Shown: piece after piece, positions 1-13,200 of the stretch
How the letters are laid out: every line of letters begins with the position of its first letter
Numbering within the stretch: the stretch's first letter is position 1
Assembly: GCA_033220425.1 (NCBI GenBank)
Contig: CM065652.1
Coordinates: 1,674,001 to 1,738,000 of the forward strand
Source of the DNA: Lepraria neglecta
Lineage: Eukaryota; Ascomycota; Lecanoromycetes; Lecanorales; Stereocaulaceae
Length of the DNA: 64,000 nucleotides
Reading direction: 5' to 3'
Program-made: the position numbers and the translations under genes
Notes under the pieces: model-generated
What the model saw: only the letters and a program-made list of their open reading frames with translations
Database searches by the model: none
What the model was told of the DNA's origin: nothing

Positions 1-816
1 ATAAGTCAAAAAAATCTTCAGGAACGTGTAGTCTACGGAGAAGAAAATAAAGACAAGTTACTCTGGAGCTTCTGGTAGTATATTTCTTTTACCGACGAAG
101 CTTATATTAACCCTGGAATTATTCCACACAGGCGAATTCTCCGCGAAGCTGGCACACGTTTGAACTCAGAAAATCTACAATCTTTCCCCGATTTTCAGGG
201 GTGTAAAAAACACCTTTCGATCAGTATTTCGTGGTGGTATAAAGATCTACGGTTCTATAATGACGAGCATGATCCTCCGCCTGTTAAAATTCAGAAGCCT
301 GCTAAGCCACGTCGTCGCCCAACTATAGAATCAGAAGAGTTATATTAGGAGCGTGTTAGATAGTAGGAAGAATCACTACCACACGAGCCAGAAATCAGGC
401 CTCAAGGCAATTCTATAACACAAGCCTATTACGTCGAAAAGCTTCTACCCTATTATATTGCAGCGACCTAGTAACTCAGGCTTTAGTATACGCGGGGGAT
501 TCTACAAGAAGACAATGATCCAAGTCACGGGACTGGATCAGGACCTAAAGGAGCAGCCAATAGAATACGAGAAGCCAATTGGATTGAGACATTAAAACAC
601 CCTGCCCAGTCTCCGGATCTGAATCCTGCGGAGGGTATATGGAATATTCTAAAGCAAAGGATTCGAAGGCGTCAATATCGCAATTTGGAAGAGCTTACTA
701 GGGTAATTTGGGAGGAATGGGAGAAGATCTCTATGGATGAGATACGCGCACGCATCAAAGAGATGCCATGGAGGTGTAATCAGCTAGTCAAAACAGGTGG
801 TAAAGCTATTAAATAA
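1..816 (+). pseudogene. Tc1-type DDE transposase remnant (C-terminal part)
   Basis: The + strand reads as the catalytic half of a Tc1/mariner (DDE_3-type) transposase. A FTDEAY motif near 90-107 supplies the first Asp, an EDNDPSHG motif near 508-531 the second, and HPAQSPDLNPAEGIWNILKQ near 598-657 the third acidic region with its typical flanks. The reading ends with TAA at 814. Internal stops near 346, 361, 466 and elsewhere are TAG/TAA, as expected from C-to-T or G-to-A change of Gln and Trp codons. It cannot encode an active enzyme. The N-terminal DNA-binding half is outside the window. Confidence 0.8.
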
Positions 817-894
817 GAATTGTGGTAGAAATCGATGTTTTAGCATATAATAGTGTTTTGCATGCTTGCTTCCGGCTAAACCTCGGTACTAGTA

Positions 895-950
895 TTGACC
901 CCACAACCGGCAGGACCCTACAACCGGCAGGCGCTAAGCCTAATTAGGCA
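895..950 (+). repeat. Left terminal inverted repeat of pogo#1
   Basis: About 56 bp starting TTGACCCC, flanked outside by TA at 893-894. It contains a tandem pair of near-identical ~17-bp units (ACCCCACAACCGGCAGG / ACCCTACAACCGGCAGG). It matches the reverse complement of 36918-36973 with only about two differences. Confidence 0.88.
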
Positions 951-1006
951 AACTTCTAAAAAATTAGCAATGTTGTCTATATAAACACCTCTATTCAAGG
1001 ACATTA

Positions 1007-1119
1007 TATTAGGGAGCCTTAGCGCCTTAAGCGCTTGGCATTCATATATTTTATCAATTCTAGCTTAGCGAGAACGAACAAGCTTTTCACCACCTACACT
1101 ATGTACAAGTACCTTAACA
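1007..1119 (+). repeat. Gypsy1 5' LTR
   Basis: 113 bp, nearly identical to 19129-19241. Preceded by TSD CATTA and followed by the primer-binding-like ATTAGTAGCAACGG. It includes a GC-rich dyad around GCGCCTTAAGCGC. Confidence 0.88.
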
Positions 1120-1349
1120 ATTAGTAGCAACGGTCTACAAAGCCTTGAAAGATACACCTAGCGATCTTTCTAGGCTCCGCCGAGTTATTAGTACTCTAGT
1201 AAACCTTAAGGGATTCGGGAGCCACCAGTCGCTTTCGCTTATCTAATACCTACTAGGCTCTAAAAGCCTAACCACCCTATTATTTATCTATTCGTTACTA
1301 AGGTACTTTATATTACTAAGGTACTTTATATTCCTAAGATCTTAGATCT

Positions 1350-3661
1350 CAGATCTCAGATCTCGATCTATACTACCGCCAGTAGCGTTAGTAATACTAT
1401 TACCGGAGGTTATTACTATAGCGTAACGACCCTGCTATACCTACCCTATACTAGCCTAGGAGGACCCTTATTTTAGAGAGTTCGGAGAAGGTAATACCTA
1501 TAAGTATATAAAGAGTCGGAGTCTATACCCTGATATAAGTAATCCTAGGGTTATCAAACTGGCGTTAGCAGTAGACTACTCGGTTGTCGTCCTTGCTTTC
1601 AATCTTGCCGATTTTATCTAATCTCGGTACTAATATACTAATATTATCGATAACCCTCTCCGCCAACAGATTATTACCTACGTTATAGAAGGCAAATTTC
1701 GACCCGCTGAACCTTAGAGAGCTAACTACCGGGACAGGAGGACGACCAGGAGACGCCGAGGATAATCAGAATCTCTCGACCTACTAACCTTAGGGCCTAC
1801 CTAGCCAGAAGATTAGGCGGTCGACCAGATAGTAGTACGCTCGGTAGTCCGTCGGTTTAATAAGTTAATAATAGCTATCTAACGGCTGCTCGAGGACCCT
1901 CTATCTACCGGAAATACTCTAGAGGCAGACGGAGGAAGGAGCGAGTTATACTCTAAACCTTTAAATTAACCGTCTTTAAGAACTATAGAGTCTAACACCG
2001 GGGTTACTGGTACTATAAATACGGAACCTTAGGAAGAACCTGGAGTATCTTATTAAGTACTAGAAGCCAGTAAGGTAGCGGGAAAGCGGCCTATAAGAGA
2101 TAGAGATCTAGGGAGTCCTCTTTGAGAAAGTACCGCGGATTTTACTATAGGATAGCTTGAGGCGGGTTCAGGACTACCTTCCAGCAAGCTACAGGGAGAT
2201 AGAAGCTACTCTAAGAATATATACCAACGGGACTGTATAACCCTGCTCCTTGTGATTAGGTATATCTCAAAAGGAGAACCTAGCTATATCCAGTTATTCC
2301 TAAAGGGCTCTATTATAGACTTAGATGCTGGAGCCGTATAATTAATATACCGACTACTCTCGGAATCTAAGAAGAAGCAATTTTAGATAGAAGGAGATTA
2401 TTAGTTACTAGATTCTTTAAGTAGTACCTTTATTCTCTAGTCTTAATAATACTTTAGAGGCTAGCTGGAACGCCTTCAGGGTAGCCTATCAGGTAATACC
2501 GGAGAACTCGACCTTGATTAGGATACTATTAGTTAGTTGCTAGACTATAGTAGGCCAACGTCGGAACGACTAATGATACTAGGCGGTATACTTGTATCGT
2601 TAAGGCCTTCAGGTCCTTTCTACCCCCCGCTAAACGCCAGAATAGAGAGGTCCTCTCGCCTAGGCCGATCCAGGCTTAATTAATACCGAAATATAGACCC
2701 CTACGACGCTAAAGTCGAGGATCGACTTCTCTAGGATCTAATGTAAACCCGGGGTAATACCGACCTAGCCTTCCAATTTAATCGAACTATACAGGATATA
2801 CCCAGCTAAAACTAGCTACTATATACCGTTCGATCACCTCGCCTACTAATAGTAGAACTACTTACTCCTTAATTTCAACCGTACCAATTTCTAGAAAACC
2901 CGGCACGAGTTCGAGACGATATAGGTTTTGGGAATATACGATAGCCTAACCAATTTTATTCGAATAATAACCAGGACGAGTTAATATATCTCAGAAATAG
3001 GGTCGCGAAGCAGGAGGCCGAGCTTTGTTAATAGAATAGCCGGGAGCCTAGATTTATTCCTAGGGAAAACCGAAGACTATAATCCCTTACAGGGCAATAA
3101 CCCTGGGAACGAGAACTATATATATATCGGAGGGATCAATTTTCCGGGCAACATGAGCCATACCGGGGGCCCGGCTACGATGCTGGGTACGGCCAGCACT
3201 GTAGCCCAGAGTATAGACCCGTCGAATAGAGTCGGGAAGCGATGCCTAAGGAACGCCCTTTAAGACCTTAAGATATCATATTATTCAATCCCGACAAACA
3301 CTCCGTGGCTTTTTTTATCAGACGTTTCCAATATATCGCAGAGATAGAAGGTAGCGGCCCAGTTTTACGGGTGCTACTAATATACCTAGAAGGAGATACC
3401 CTAGATTAGTATACTAGTCTTTCCTTAAGAGTTCGCGTTGAAATGAATTATAATCTTGCCGTTTAGGAAGATAAATTACTAAGAGAATACCGACCTGACC
3501 GCTTTATATCGATGAATAGTGCCGAAAGGATAAAGTTTAGATTCGACGATAGTACTATAACCTTAAGTCAGTACCTTACTAAGAAAACCAATCTTCTCTA
3601 CGATACTAGTATCGTTAACGAGGATCTTATCATTAGATATCTCTAGAATGGTCTAGATACT
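1350..3661 (+). pseudogene. Gypsy1 gag region (5' part, cut by Gypsy2)
   Basis: No single frame stays open because of RIP stops, but about 2900-3661 reads as a coherent Gag-like protein. It passes a Pro/Arg-rich stretch, then a block resembling retrotransposon Gag (FFIRRFQYIAEI..., RFISMNSAERIKFRFDDS..., ISRYLQNGLD-like). The frame runs into the Gypsy2 5' LTR at 3662. The part from 1350 to 2900 is coding-like but not recognisable. The continuation is at 10235. Confidence 0.55.
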
Positions 3662-4088
3662 TGTTAGAACCCTTGGTTCTAACAGGACTATTCTGTAGGA
3701 CAAGGTACTACAGACAGGACTAGCAGCTGAAGCGACGAGCGCAACGAGCGCTGTGCGCTTATAGCGCTCAAGAATGATAAGCGCAATGAGCGCCGTGCGC
3801 TCATAACGCTTATAAGATGCTTGGCAGGATTTCTTATGTCTATATATACGAGGCTTTGCCCATTGTTTAGAATAGTGTGTTCAACTTGATAAACCATTAC
3901 TTGGTTAATCTTCCTGGTACTCCTTGTACTATACTTTACTAGTTATTAATATAGAACGCATTAACTACCTCCAACCATAAAGACTGCCATTCTACCTGAG
4001 TGACTCCTCTCCCACAGAAGCATAAGATATATATACCTATACCCGACTATCGCACCGTTAGGTAAACGGTCGGACGTGGGTCGTAACA
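3662..4088 (+). repeat. Gypsy2 5' LTR
   Basis: 427 bp, TG...CA ends, TSD ATACT just upstream. It contains internal sub-repeats of a GCGCAACGAGCGC / GTGCGCTTATAGCGC type. An open frame on the - strand (3897-3688) is only the LTR read in reverse. Confidence 0.9.
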
Positions 4089-4149
4089 CTTTGAACACCC
4101 TAAGGGATGAGTTCTTTAACAACTTTAGGCAGAAACCCTACCCCAAGTA

Positions 4150-7100
4150 CCTCAACGGTTACTGGCTAGAGACGCTATACTATAGACGAAGGATCTAGAA
4201 AAAGGATCAAGGTTATAGTACTAGACCTATACTACGGAGACAGGGATAAGCTTGAGCCATAGCTTACACAAGTATAACTATACCTTCTATTCCAGGGAGA
4301 CTTGCTCCTAGCAACCAGATATACTACCTTCGCCATATTATACCTACGAGGACGAGCCTAAAAGTGGGTTGAACCTTTCCTAAAGAAGTATATAGAAGAC
4401 GACGACGAGGACGGCGATATTAAGTTATAGATAGAAAGTATACCAAAGTTTATAGTTGAAATCCGCCGTATATTCGGACCTTCTAACAAGGTAAACGTAG
4501 TAATATATATCATCTAGTATATAAAGCAGAAGAAGTCAGCGTTAGAGTTTTCAACTTAGTTTCAAATATACGCGACCAAAATAGGCTGGGATAATGATAC
4601 GCTAATAACAATATATCGTCAAGGCCTCAAAGATAATATTAAAGACGAGCTTATAAGATTCAGAGGAGTAATCGATACCTTAGACGGACTTATTAAAAAT
4701 GCGATTAAGATTGATAATAAGCTATTCAAATAATCTATAGAGAAGCGGTATAACGGAGGAGTCAGCGGAACCCGATATAAGGGATTCTTTTCGAAAACAA
4801 GGAATTACCGATAAGACTACGGAGAATATAATACTTACTATAGTATAGTACTAATAGAGATTAACTTTATTTAGATAGGAAAGAAGAAAGGAAACTTTAA
4901 AGGGAAAAAGCAGTACGGGGGAAAGAAAGTAATTACTTGCTATAGCTATAGTAAACTGGGCTATATAGCTAGAGACTACAGGTCGAAGAATATAGTATAC
5001 TGACCGCAGATTAATATAATAGAAGGAGGACCTCTAGATAACGAGGAAAACTCTAAAGGAATATGGCCACTCCACGACACAGAAGAGTTAGATTAGGATT
5101 CGGAAGATGATATCTTCGAATCAGAATTTAATAAAGAAGTATAGAGATATTACTATAGGGATAGTAATAGATCTTAATAGTATAAGACGGATCAGGAACA
5201 GCGGAAAGCTAGTCCGGAGAGACTAGTGTTAATACCCGAACCTAGATCTACTATATCCTAAGCAGAAGGAAAATTACTAGAAATCAATAAACCTTAATCG
5301 GATGAAGATAAATACAAACTCTTTAATAAAATTGAAAGTAAGGTATAAGGTATATTAAATAAGTAATTATCTATAAAACCCAAATGGGACGAACCTATAC
5401 GAGACTATCGATATAATAGGGAATATTAGTAATATAGCGAGATTCTATATACTAAGTATATATTACCTGATTATTCAGTATACAGGGAGGAAAGGGGCCG
5501 TCTAGCGAAAGAATATATAGTACCTCTACTTAAGAGAGCCTACTATAGAGAGATATAGTAGTATAAGTATAAGGAAGATAGGTACTAGTAGTATCTTGCG
5601 AGTAAAAGGAAGTATTACTACTTCCTATACTTTACGGAAAAATAGGAAAAAGAAAGAAATAACTTACTTAAAGTCTTTAAGGGAGGAGCTTATAACTAAG
5701 TACTATAGTATAGCTACTTATACGATAAATATATCCCGTATAAAGGTATAAAGGAAGTATATAGCTTCCTACCATTATAGGGAAAAGAATAATCTCTTAT
5801 ACTACGGGGAAGTATAAGGAGATTAATACGTTATTCCCTAAACAATAATTATGTTCCGCCTAATACTATACTTATATTATTATACCAGTGAATATCGATA
5901 GATAGCGGACCGTGGCGATGATAGATAGCGGAGCTACAGGAAATTTCATCTCGAGGAACTTAGTAGACTCGAGCGGCCTACCAACCCGAAAGAAGAAATT
6001 GTCTTACGAGCTACGCCTGGCCGACGGGTTAGTATTTTTAATAGGAAAAGTAGAGGAGGAGATACGCTCCCTACCTGTAATAATTCAGTAATACTATAAG
6101 GAGATTATATTCGATATAGTTAGGATAGCTACTTATAATATTATTTTAGGAATACCTTGGTTAAATAAGTATAACCTAGAAATTAACTAGAAGATAAAAG
6201 TACTTAAATTCGGACGATCTGGAAACGTTACTAGTATTAGACCTATTAGTCAATAGTAGATAATAATAGATAAGAGAAAGAACCGAAGACCAGTCGAAGT
6301 ATATATTACTTTATTCTTAAACGATAAGAGTGACTTCTAAGAGAGAAGGCTCGACTCCTTAGTTACTAGTAAGGGTTAGCGGGATACTAAAGAGAGAGCT
6401 ATTGAAGGAAAAGACGAACCTTCTACAATCCCTCGGGAATATAAACGGTAGGTATACCTATTCGAGGAAGAGACGAGCGCAAAAGCGTTGCCTAAGCACC
6501 AGCCATAGGATTATAAGATCGAACTCGAACCTGGCAAGGCGCCAATATTTAGACCTATCTATATATTATTAGAAAAGGAACTTACTATACTTTACGGGTA
6601 TATCGATAAGAACCTTAAAAAGGGATTTATTCGGGAATCCAAATTACTAGCAGGTTATCCAATCCTCTTCGCGCTGAAGAAGGACGGAAGCTTACGGCTA
6701 TATATCGACTATCGAAAGTTGAACGATATTATAATCAAGAATAGGTATCCTTTACCAAACATTAGCGAGCTATAGGACCGGCTCGGTAAGGCAAAGATAT
6801 TCACAAAACTAGACCTTAGGGGCGTATATAACCTGATTCGGATAAAAGAAGGCGAAGAATAGAAAACTGCCTTCCGAACTAGATATAGCCACTATAAGTA
6901 TTTAGTGATACCGTTTAGACTTACCAACGCACTAGTAACCTGCTAGGCACTTGTTAATAATGTTATACGAGTATACTTAGATCGAACAGCGATAGCGTAC
7001 CTTAATAATATCTTGATTTACTCTAAGAAAAAGGAAGAATATATTAAGTATATATAGGACGTTATCGAATACCTGTTATAAGCTAGACTTCTCCTTAAAC

Positions 7101-9288
7101 CAGAAAAGTGTGAGTTTTACAGGGACTCTGTCGAGTTCCTAGGATTTATGGTTAGTATAAAAGGTATTAGTATAAGCCTAGAAAAGATCAAAGCTATAGT
7201 GGAATAGCCTATACTATAGGACGTCAAAGCAGTGCAAAGTTTCTTGGGATTTGCCAACTTTAACAGGAAGTTTATCGAGGGCTACTCAAAGAAAGTACTT
7301 CTACTTACGGATATTATAAAAAAGGATATTAGATTTATATAGGGATAAGAATAATAGAAGTTATTTAATACGTTAAAGAAAGTATGTACGGATCTACTAG
7401 TGCTCTATACCTTTCAAGCTAACGAACCGGCTCGTATCGAAATAGATACCTCGGATCTTATAATAGGAGCATATCTTTATCAAATGAAGGACTAAAAGTA
7501 GCATCCAGTTGCCTACTTTTCACGAAAAATATTAGTAGTAGAACAAAACTACGATATATATGATAAAGAACTACTTGCCGTAGTATATATACTTCAAAAT
7601 TAGAGAGTGTACGTAGAAAGCTACTCGGACCTAACTATCTTTACGGATTACAAGAATCTTCTTAACTTTATAATAATAAAAGAGTTAAATAGAAGATAAG
7701 TTAGATAGTTAGAACTACTCGGATAATATAAGTTCAAGATAACCTATACCCTAGGGAAAGATAATAGTCGAGCAGATACGCTTAGTAGGCGATTAGACTA
7801 TATAGAAGAAAAGAACGTTACGGAACGACTAATCCTAAAACAAGAAGCCGATGGATTATTAGTACTATACCAGGTATTAGTAATAACCCTTCGTATATCA
7901 GGACCTAATACGACTAACAGGATCGTAAGGGCCTATAATAACGATATATTTGCAACAAAACTACGACAGGATCAACTAGATTTAGTGTTACTCAAATACC
8001 AGGAAAAAACTTACTTACCTGACGTATATATTAAAGAAGTAATCAGAGATTACTACGACGACCCTCTACAAGGTCACCCTGGAGTATCCAAGATAATAGA
8101 ACTCCTAGGACGAGGATACGCAGCGCCGAAACTTCGGATACGCGTTGAACAATACATTAAAGAATGTATTCAATACCAGCAGAACAAGTCTGCACGATAC
8201 GCCAAGTACGGACAAATTTAATTTGCGCCTGTACCAGAATCACTATAGGATGATGTTATAATGGACTTTATAGTTAAACTACCACCTTTAAAGGATCCGG
8301 CTATATAGGATACCTTCGATTCAATTATAGTCATTATAAATAAACTAATAAAGTATACGATCATGATACCGTTCAAGGAGATATACAAAGTAGATTAGTT
8401 AGCCTTTATACTACTCGACAAGCTGATAAGGGATCACGGTATACCTAAGTCGATAATATCCGATAGAGACAAGTTGTTCACTTCTAACTATTGGAAAACG
8501 CTGATTATAGTAATTGGAACCAAACTTCGGATGTCAATAGCGTACTATCCACAGACTAATGGACAAACGGAATGAGCGAATTAAATAATAGAAGTATATC
8601 TTAGATACTATATAAACCTAAAACAAGATAACTGGGTTTTACTACTTCTAATGGCATAACTAGTATATAACGACAAAAGGTTAGACACAATAGGTCTGAC
8701 ACTATTCTTTACTAACTATAGAAAGAATGCGAACACATTTCTGCAACCTAGGGACGGACCTAATATAGAAAAGGCCTTAGTTAAGGTAGACGAGCTAAAG
8801 AATTTACACAAAGATATATAGAAGATAATTAAGAGCTCGAATAATAAGTTAAAGGAATAGGTTAATAGTAAAAGAAAGAATGTTCCTCAGCTTAAAAAGG
8901 GGGATAAAGTATATCTCTTAATAAAAAATATAAAGACGACGAGACTAAGCAGGAAACTAGATTATATCAAGGTTAGACTATTCTTGATCAAGAAGGTAAA
9001 GGGGGCCGTTAACTATAAACTCGAGCTTCCACCTAACGCTAAGGTATATCCGGTATTCTATATCTCACTTCTAGAGCCAGCAGACTCTAATATACTACTC
9101 TAAGAAACGTTTTACTATAATGTTAAGGAAGAAACGGAGTATAAGGTCGAGAGGATCCTAGATAGAAGAAATTAGTTCTATCTGGTTAAATAGAAAGGGT
9201 ATAACGAAATAGAAAGTACCTAGGAACCTCTTAGGAACCTTGCGGGGAATTATAGGGAATGCCTACAAGAGTTTCATCGGAAATAAGA
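4150..9288 (+). pseudogene. Gypsy2 gag-pol polyprotein, RIP-inactivated
   Basis: Domains read in order on the + strand. The Gag zinc knuckle lies near 4932-5000 and is now CYSYSKLGYIARDYR, where two Cys and the His have become Tyr by C-to-T change. Protease DSGATGNFIS is near 5930. RT spans about 6530-7200 with ALKKDGSLR and FTKLDLRGVYN, and the active site YLNNILIYS replaces YLDDILIYS, so both Asp are lost. RNase H is about 7430-7800. The integrase zinc-binding part lies at about 7985-8221 (GHPGV...CIQYQQNK) and the core follows to about 8800. A chromodomain is near 9123-9285 (YKVERILDRR...YLVK.KGYNE..ST.EPL.NL). Trp and Gln codons are repeatedly TAG/TAA. The gene is dead. Confidence 0.88.
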
Positions 9289-9806
9289 GAAGACTAGTCG
9301 AAACTCTCAGGGCCCTCTAGGCCGGGGAGGAGGTCGAACTACTCGGAGCTAATATTGAATATTAAACCGTCAGGAGTATCAGAAGGAAGGCTCTTATCCT
9401 TCTCTAACTCCTTAATATTCTATAACTCGCGCTCAACTAATTTTCTCTCTTTGTCCTAAACTTGATCGAATTATAATTGAAGGCGTATAAGTTTCGCCTA
9501 CGTTTCCTTTATTTCTAACCAAGTGTTGTTATATACTTTCTTAATACGACGTATCTCGTCGACGGACATAACTAGATCATACTTCTTACCTGCGGTAATA
9601 TAGTTAGAATAATAATCTGAACGGACACCTACCAAGTATTACCTATTACCCTTCGTATAGAGAGTACAAGGATATATCACGAATCTGGATAATTCACTAG
9701 AGAGTTCTTTACGACGAACGATAGGATCTTTAGAATAGATATTTTAACGAGGAGGTATAAAGGATAGATAGTTTCTCGGGACGAGAAATCTAGAGGAGGG
9801 GGCTAG

Positions 9807-10234
9807 TATTAGAACCCTTGGTTCTGACAGGACTGTTCTATAGGACAAGGTACTATAGATAGGACTAGTAGCTGAAGCGACGAGCGCAACGAGCGCCGTG
9901 CGCTTATAGCGCTTAAGAATAATGAGTGTAATAAGCGCCGTACGCTCATAACGCTTATAAGATGCTTGGCAGGATTTCTTATATCTATATATACGGGGCT
10001 TTGCCCGTTGTTTGGAACAGTGTATTCAACTTGACAAACCATTACTTGGTTAATCTTCCTGGTACTCCTTGCACTATACTTTACTAGTTATCAACATAGA
10101 ACGCATTGACTACCTCCAACCACAAAGACTGCTATTCTACCTAAGTGACTCCTCTCCTACAGAAGCATAAGATATATACACCTATACCCGACTATCGCAC
10201 CGTTAGGTAAACGGTCGGACGTGGGTCGTAACAA
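9807..10234 (+). repeat. Gypsy2 3' LTR
   Basis: 428 bp, direct repeat of 3662-4088 with scattered transitions. Preceded by a purine tract ending GAGGAGGGGGCTAG and followed by TSD ATACT at 10235-10239. Confidence 0.9.
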
Positions 10235-13200
10235 TACTAGACTTACTCTAGCTACGCCTATATAAGAAGAAGGGGATACTATTAAAGGATTCAATCGGCG
10301 TATTCGGAATAATAAGGTAGCGGCCAAGAGAGTTCACGACCTCGAAAAAACCCGATACCGCCTAGTGGCCTCTAAGAACTCCAAGTTTTCCCTAAAGGCA
10401 AGATTCGTCCCGATACAGGCGAGAGTTTAAAGACTTTTTGGGAATCTAGCTACTAAAGGTATTATCTAAGCGGTAACTGATCCCCTAAAGACTTTGATTA
10501 GACGTCCGCTCGAGATCACAAATTCTAAAGTAAATACTAATCTTTGGCGCTCTGTAAAGAAGTCTCTACCCCGTCCTTATCGTTACTATAGAGGAGACTA
10601 CTAGGATATAGATTATCCCTTAGATACTAAGGAGGATTACTAGAAGGTTATAAAGGTTAAGGAAGGTGAAGAAGACCTAATAGATCTCGATAATAAAGAG
10701 AGTGACTCGGGGAATCTAGATATATACGATCTAGAAATATATATAGCCCTAGAATACCTCGCGGAGGAGGATATTCCGGGGGAAGTCCTTCAGGACTCCT
10801 AACCGGTAGTCAGGGTCTACTAGAGGAGAACTCTACCGATAGTATATATATCGCAAATATTACTATATTACTATCTACGGAAATCGCCTCTATAGAACCA
10901 AATATTGCTTTACCTACTACATCTTTGGAAGAATTCGCTATTATCTATAACGCTACTCAGTCGGTTTCAAATATCCTAGACATTATTATACCAGCCATTT
11001 CTACCTAAGGACTACCTAGTATGGTTTTCCGGTATTATTCGAGTATTATTTATTATTATTACACTAGGGATAGGAGAATAATACGTTTTTGTTTCGATAC
11101 GGGATCTAGAGTTTCGTTGATTTCCGAGAAGTGCTAGCAGGCGTTTTTTAAGCTCTATTAAAGTTATACTATATCCGGAGGGAGACAACTTCGTTATAGA
11201 GGAGTCGGATCCGGAGAACTAATATCGATTAATTGTATCCGACCTACGATTAATATCAAGGATGAAACGGGATAAATGGTTTCTTTTATAGGAGAAGTCC
11301 ATATTATTACTAAACTTCCCTGCGATATAATTATTAGGACGGATATTATGAAACCAAATAAGATAGATATATATTAGGGTGATGTACAGGATATAGCAGT
11401 AATATAAGGGAAGCATCGAGTCCCTATTAAAGTCTACCTAGGATCTATATCCAGTCTATATATTATACCGGAGACCTTTAACCTAAAGTCTTTCTTAATT
11501 AAGCCTTGCCTACTATAATTACCTAAACGAAAAACGGTAAATATGTACGCTGCTGAATCCTCGATCCTTGACCCTAGTATAGGACGAAATATTCTAATCA
11601 AGTATCGCCTACTAGCCCGCGGTAATGATTACCTTTTCTAGCTAATACCGAAGGTAGATCTAGAACTCGGAATCTATATTACTAGTATTCAGGCGGTAGT
11701 CGATAATAATCCCTAGACCTTGCCGGTGTCGAACTTTAGACTCTATTCCTCTAAGGTGATTTCCGGGTAGCTCCTAGGGTAGTTATTAGTACTTCAAGTC
11801 TTAGTAAAGCTGATAGAGATCGATTTCTATTTCGCCGATATTTTTACTAGGAAATTCAGGGAAGAGCCAGATATCCCGTATATAGTAGATTTCCCGGAGG
11901 AACCAGGCGTACCAAACGCCGATATCTCTAGCTACTAGGGTCTAGAGTACTTGGAATAGATAGAGAAGGTACTTAAGAAATATAAGAGCTTATTTCGTAG
12001 TAGTCTAGGGAAATTTAATAATAGTATAGAAATACCTATTCCTTTTAAGGACGAGAGTAATATTTCTAGTCTTAAATAGAACCCTTATAACCTCTCTCAG
12101 CGAGACCGAAAAGCTATAGACTTAATTCTAAACCCTCTAGTTAAATAGGGCCGAATTAAAAAGGTACCTCTTAGTATACCTTCGGTAGTATCTTCCCCGG
12201 CGTTTATAGTCTAGAAAAACGGAAAACCAAGGGTAGTAGTAGATCTCCGGAAGATTAATACTAAGCTTTACCCCGATACCTATCCTCTCCCGAAGTAAGA
12301 TACTATTCTAGGCGCGCTGGGAGGGTCTGTAATCTTTTCGTCGATAGACCTTACTAAGGGATTTTTCTAACAGGGCACACGTCCTTCTAACTAGTAGAAG
12401 ACGACCTTTATTAGCCCTTATCGGGGCTAAGAATAGTTAAAAGTCTCTACTATAGGACTAGCCAATACCCTAGGATTCTTCTAGCACCGGATAGAGAGAC
12501 TACTTACCCTATATCTATAGTAGTTCGTTCTAGTCTATATCGATAATATTATAATTTTCTCGGTAAACTTAGAAGATTATATCTAATATTTAGACTAGGT
12601 AATAGAGCTTCTTGAGAACAGCGGAGTTACCTTATTACTTTTGAAGTACTATTTTATATATCCTAGCATTACGGCTCTCGGTTATTATATTTCTAGGCTT
12701 GGTCTTAGTACTATAGAGGAAAAGGTTAAAGCTATCCGGAAGATATCCTTTCCCCGAACGCTTCGTGAACTAGAAACTAGACTGGGATTCTTTAGTTACT
12801 ATCGGAAATTTGTAAAGAACTATATAGCTATTGCCAGGCCGCTTATAAAACTAAAAACTAATAGTTTTAAGGGTAGCCTAGTTAAAGGCAGAACCCGCCG
12901 AAATCATGCCGAAAGGAAACAACTCTTATCTAACCTAGAGGGTAGTCTACCTGAGCAAGTTAAAACGGAGACTCCCCCAATAGAGACTTCCCCGGGATCC
13001 CCGGAATCGCACAGTAAGCTCCAGGCAGACCTGTAATATTACTAAGCTTGGGGAGCTCTAAAAGAAAAACTATGTAACGCCCTAACCTTAGCTTTTCCAG
13101 ACTTTAAACATCCGTTTATCCTCTATACTAATAGTAGTAAAGAGAAAGGTTATAGAGTAGTACTATATTAAATCGGAGCGGATAGAGTCGAGCGCCCTGT

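Larger units (their letters stand above)
3662..10234 (+). mobile_element. Gypsy2: Ty3/gypsy chromovirus LTR retrotransposon nested in Gypsy1 gag
   Basis: The LTRs at 3662-4088 and 9807-10234 (about 427 bp) begin TGTTAGAACCC / TATTAGAACCC and end GGTCGTAACA. The TSD is ATACT on both sides (3657-3661 and 10235-10239). A polypurine tract (AGAGGAGGGGG) precedes the 3' LTR. At 6,573 bp it is a normal size for fungal chromoviruses. Order is gag with CCHC knuckle, protease, RT, RNase H, integrase, chromodomain. All domains carry RIP stops. Insertion split the Gag of Gypsy1, whose frame resumes exactly after the TSD. Confidence 0.92.

Noticed and set aside
3688-10042. Open frames 3897-3688 and 10042-9809 on the - strand
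   Set aside because: They are the two copies of the Gypsy2 LTR read in reverse, not genes.
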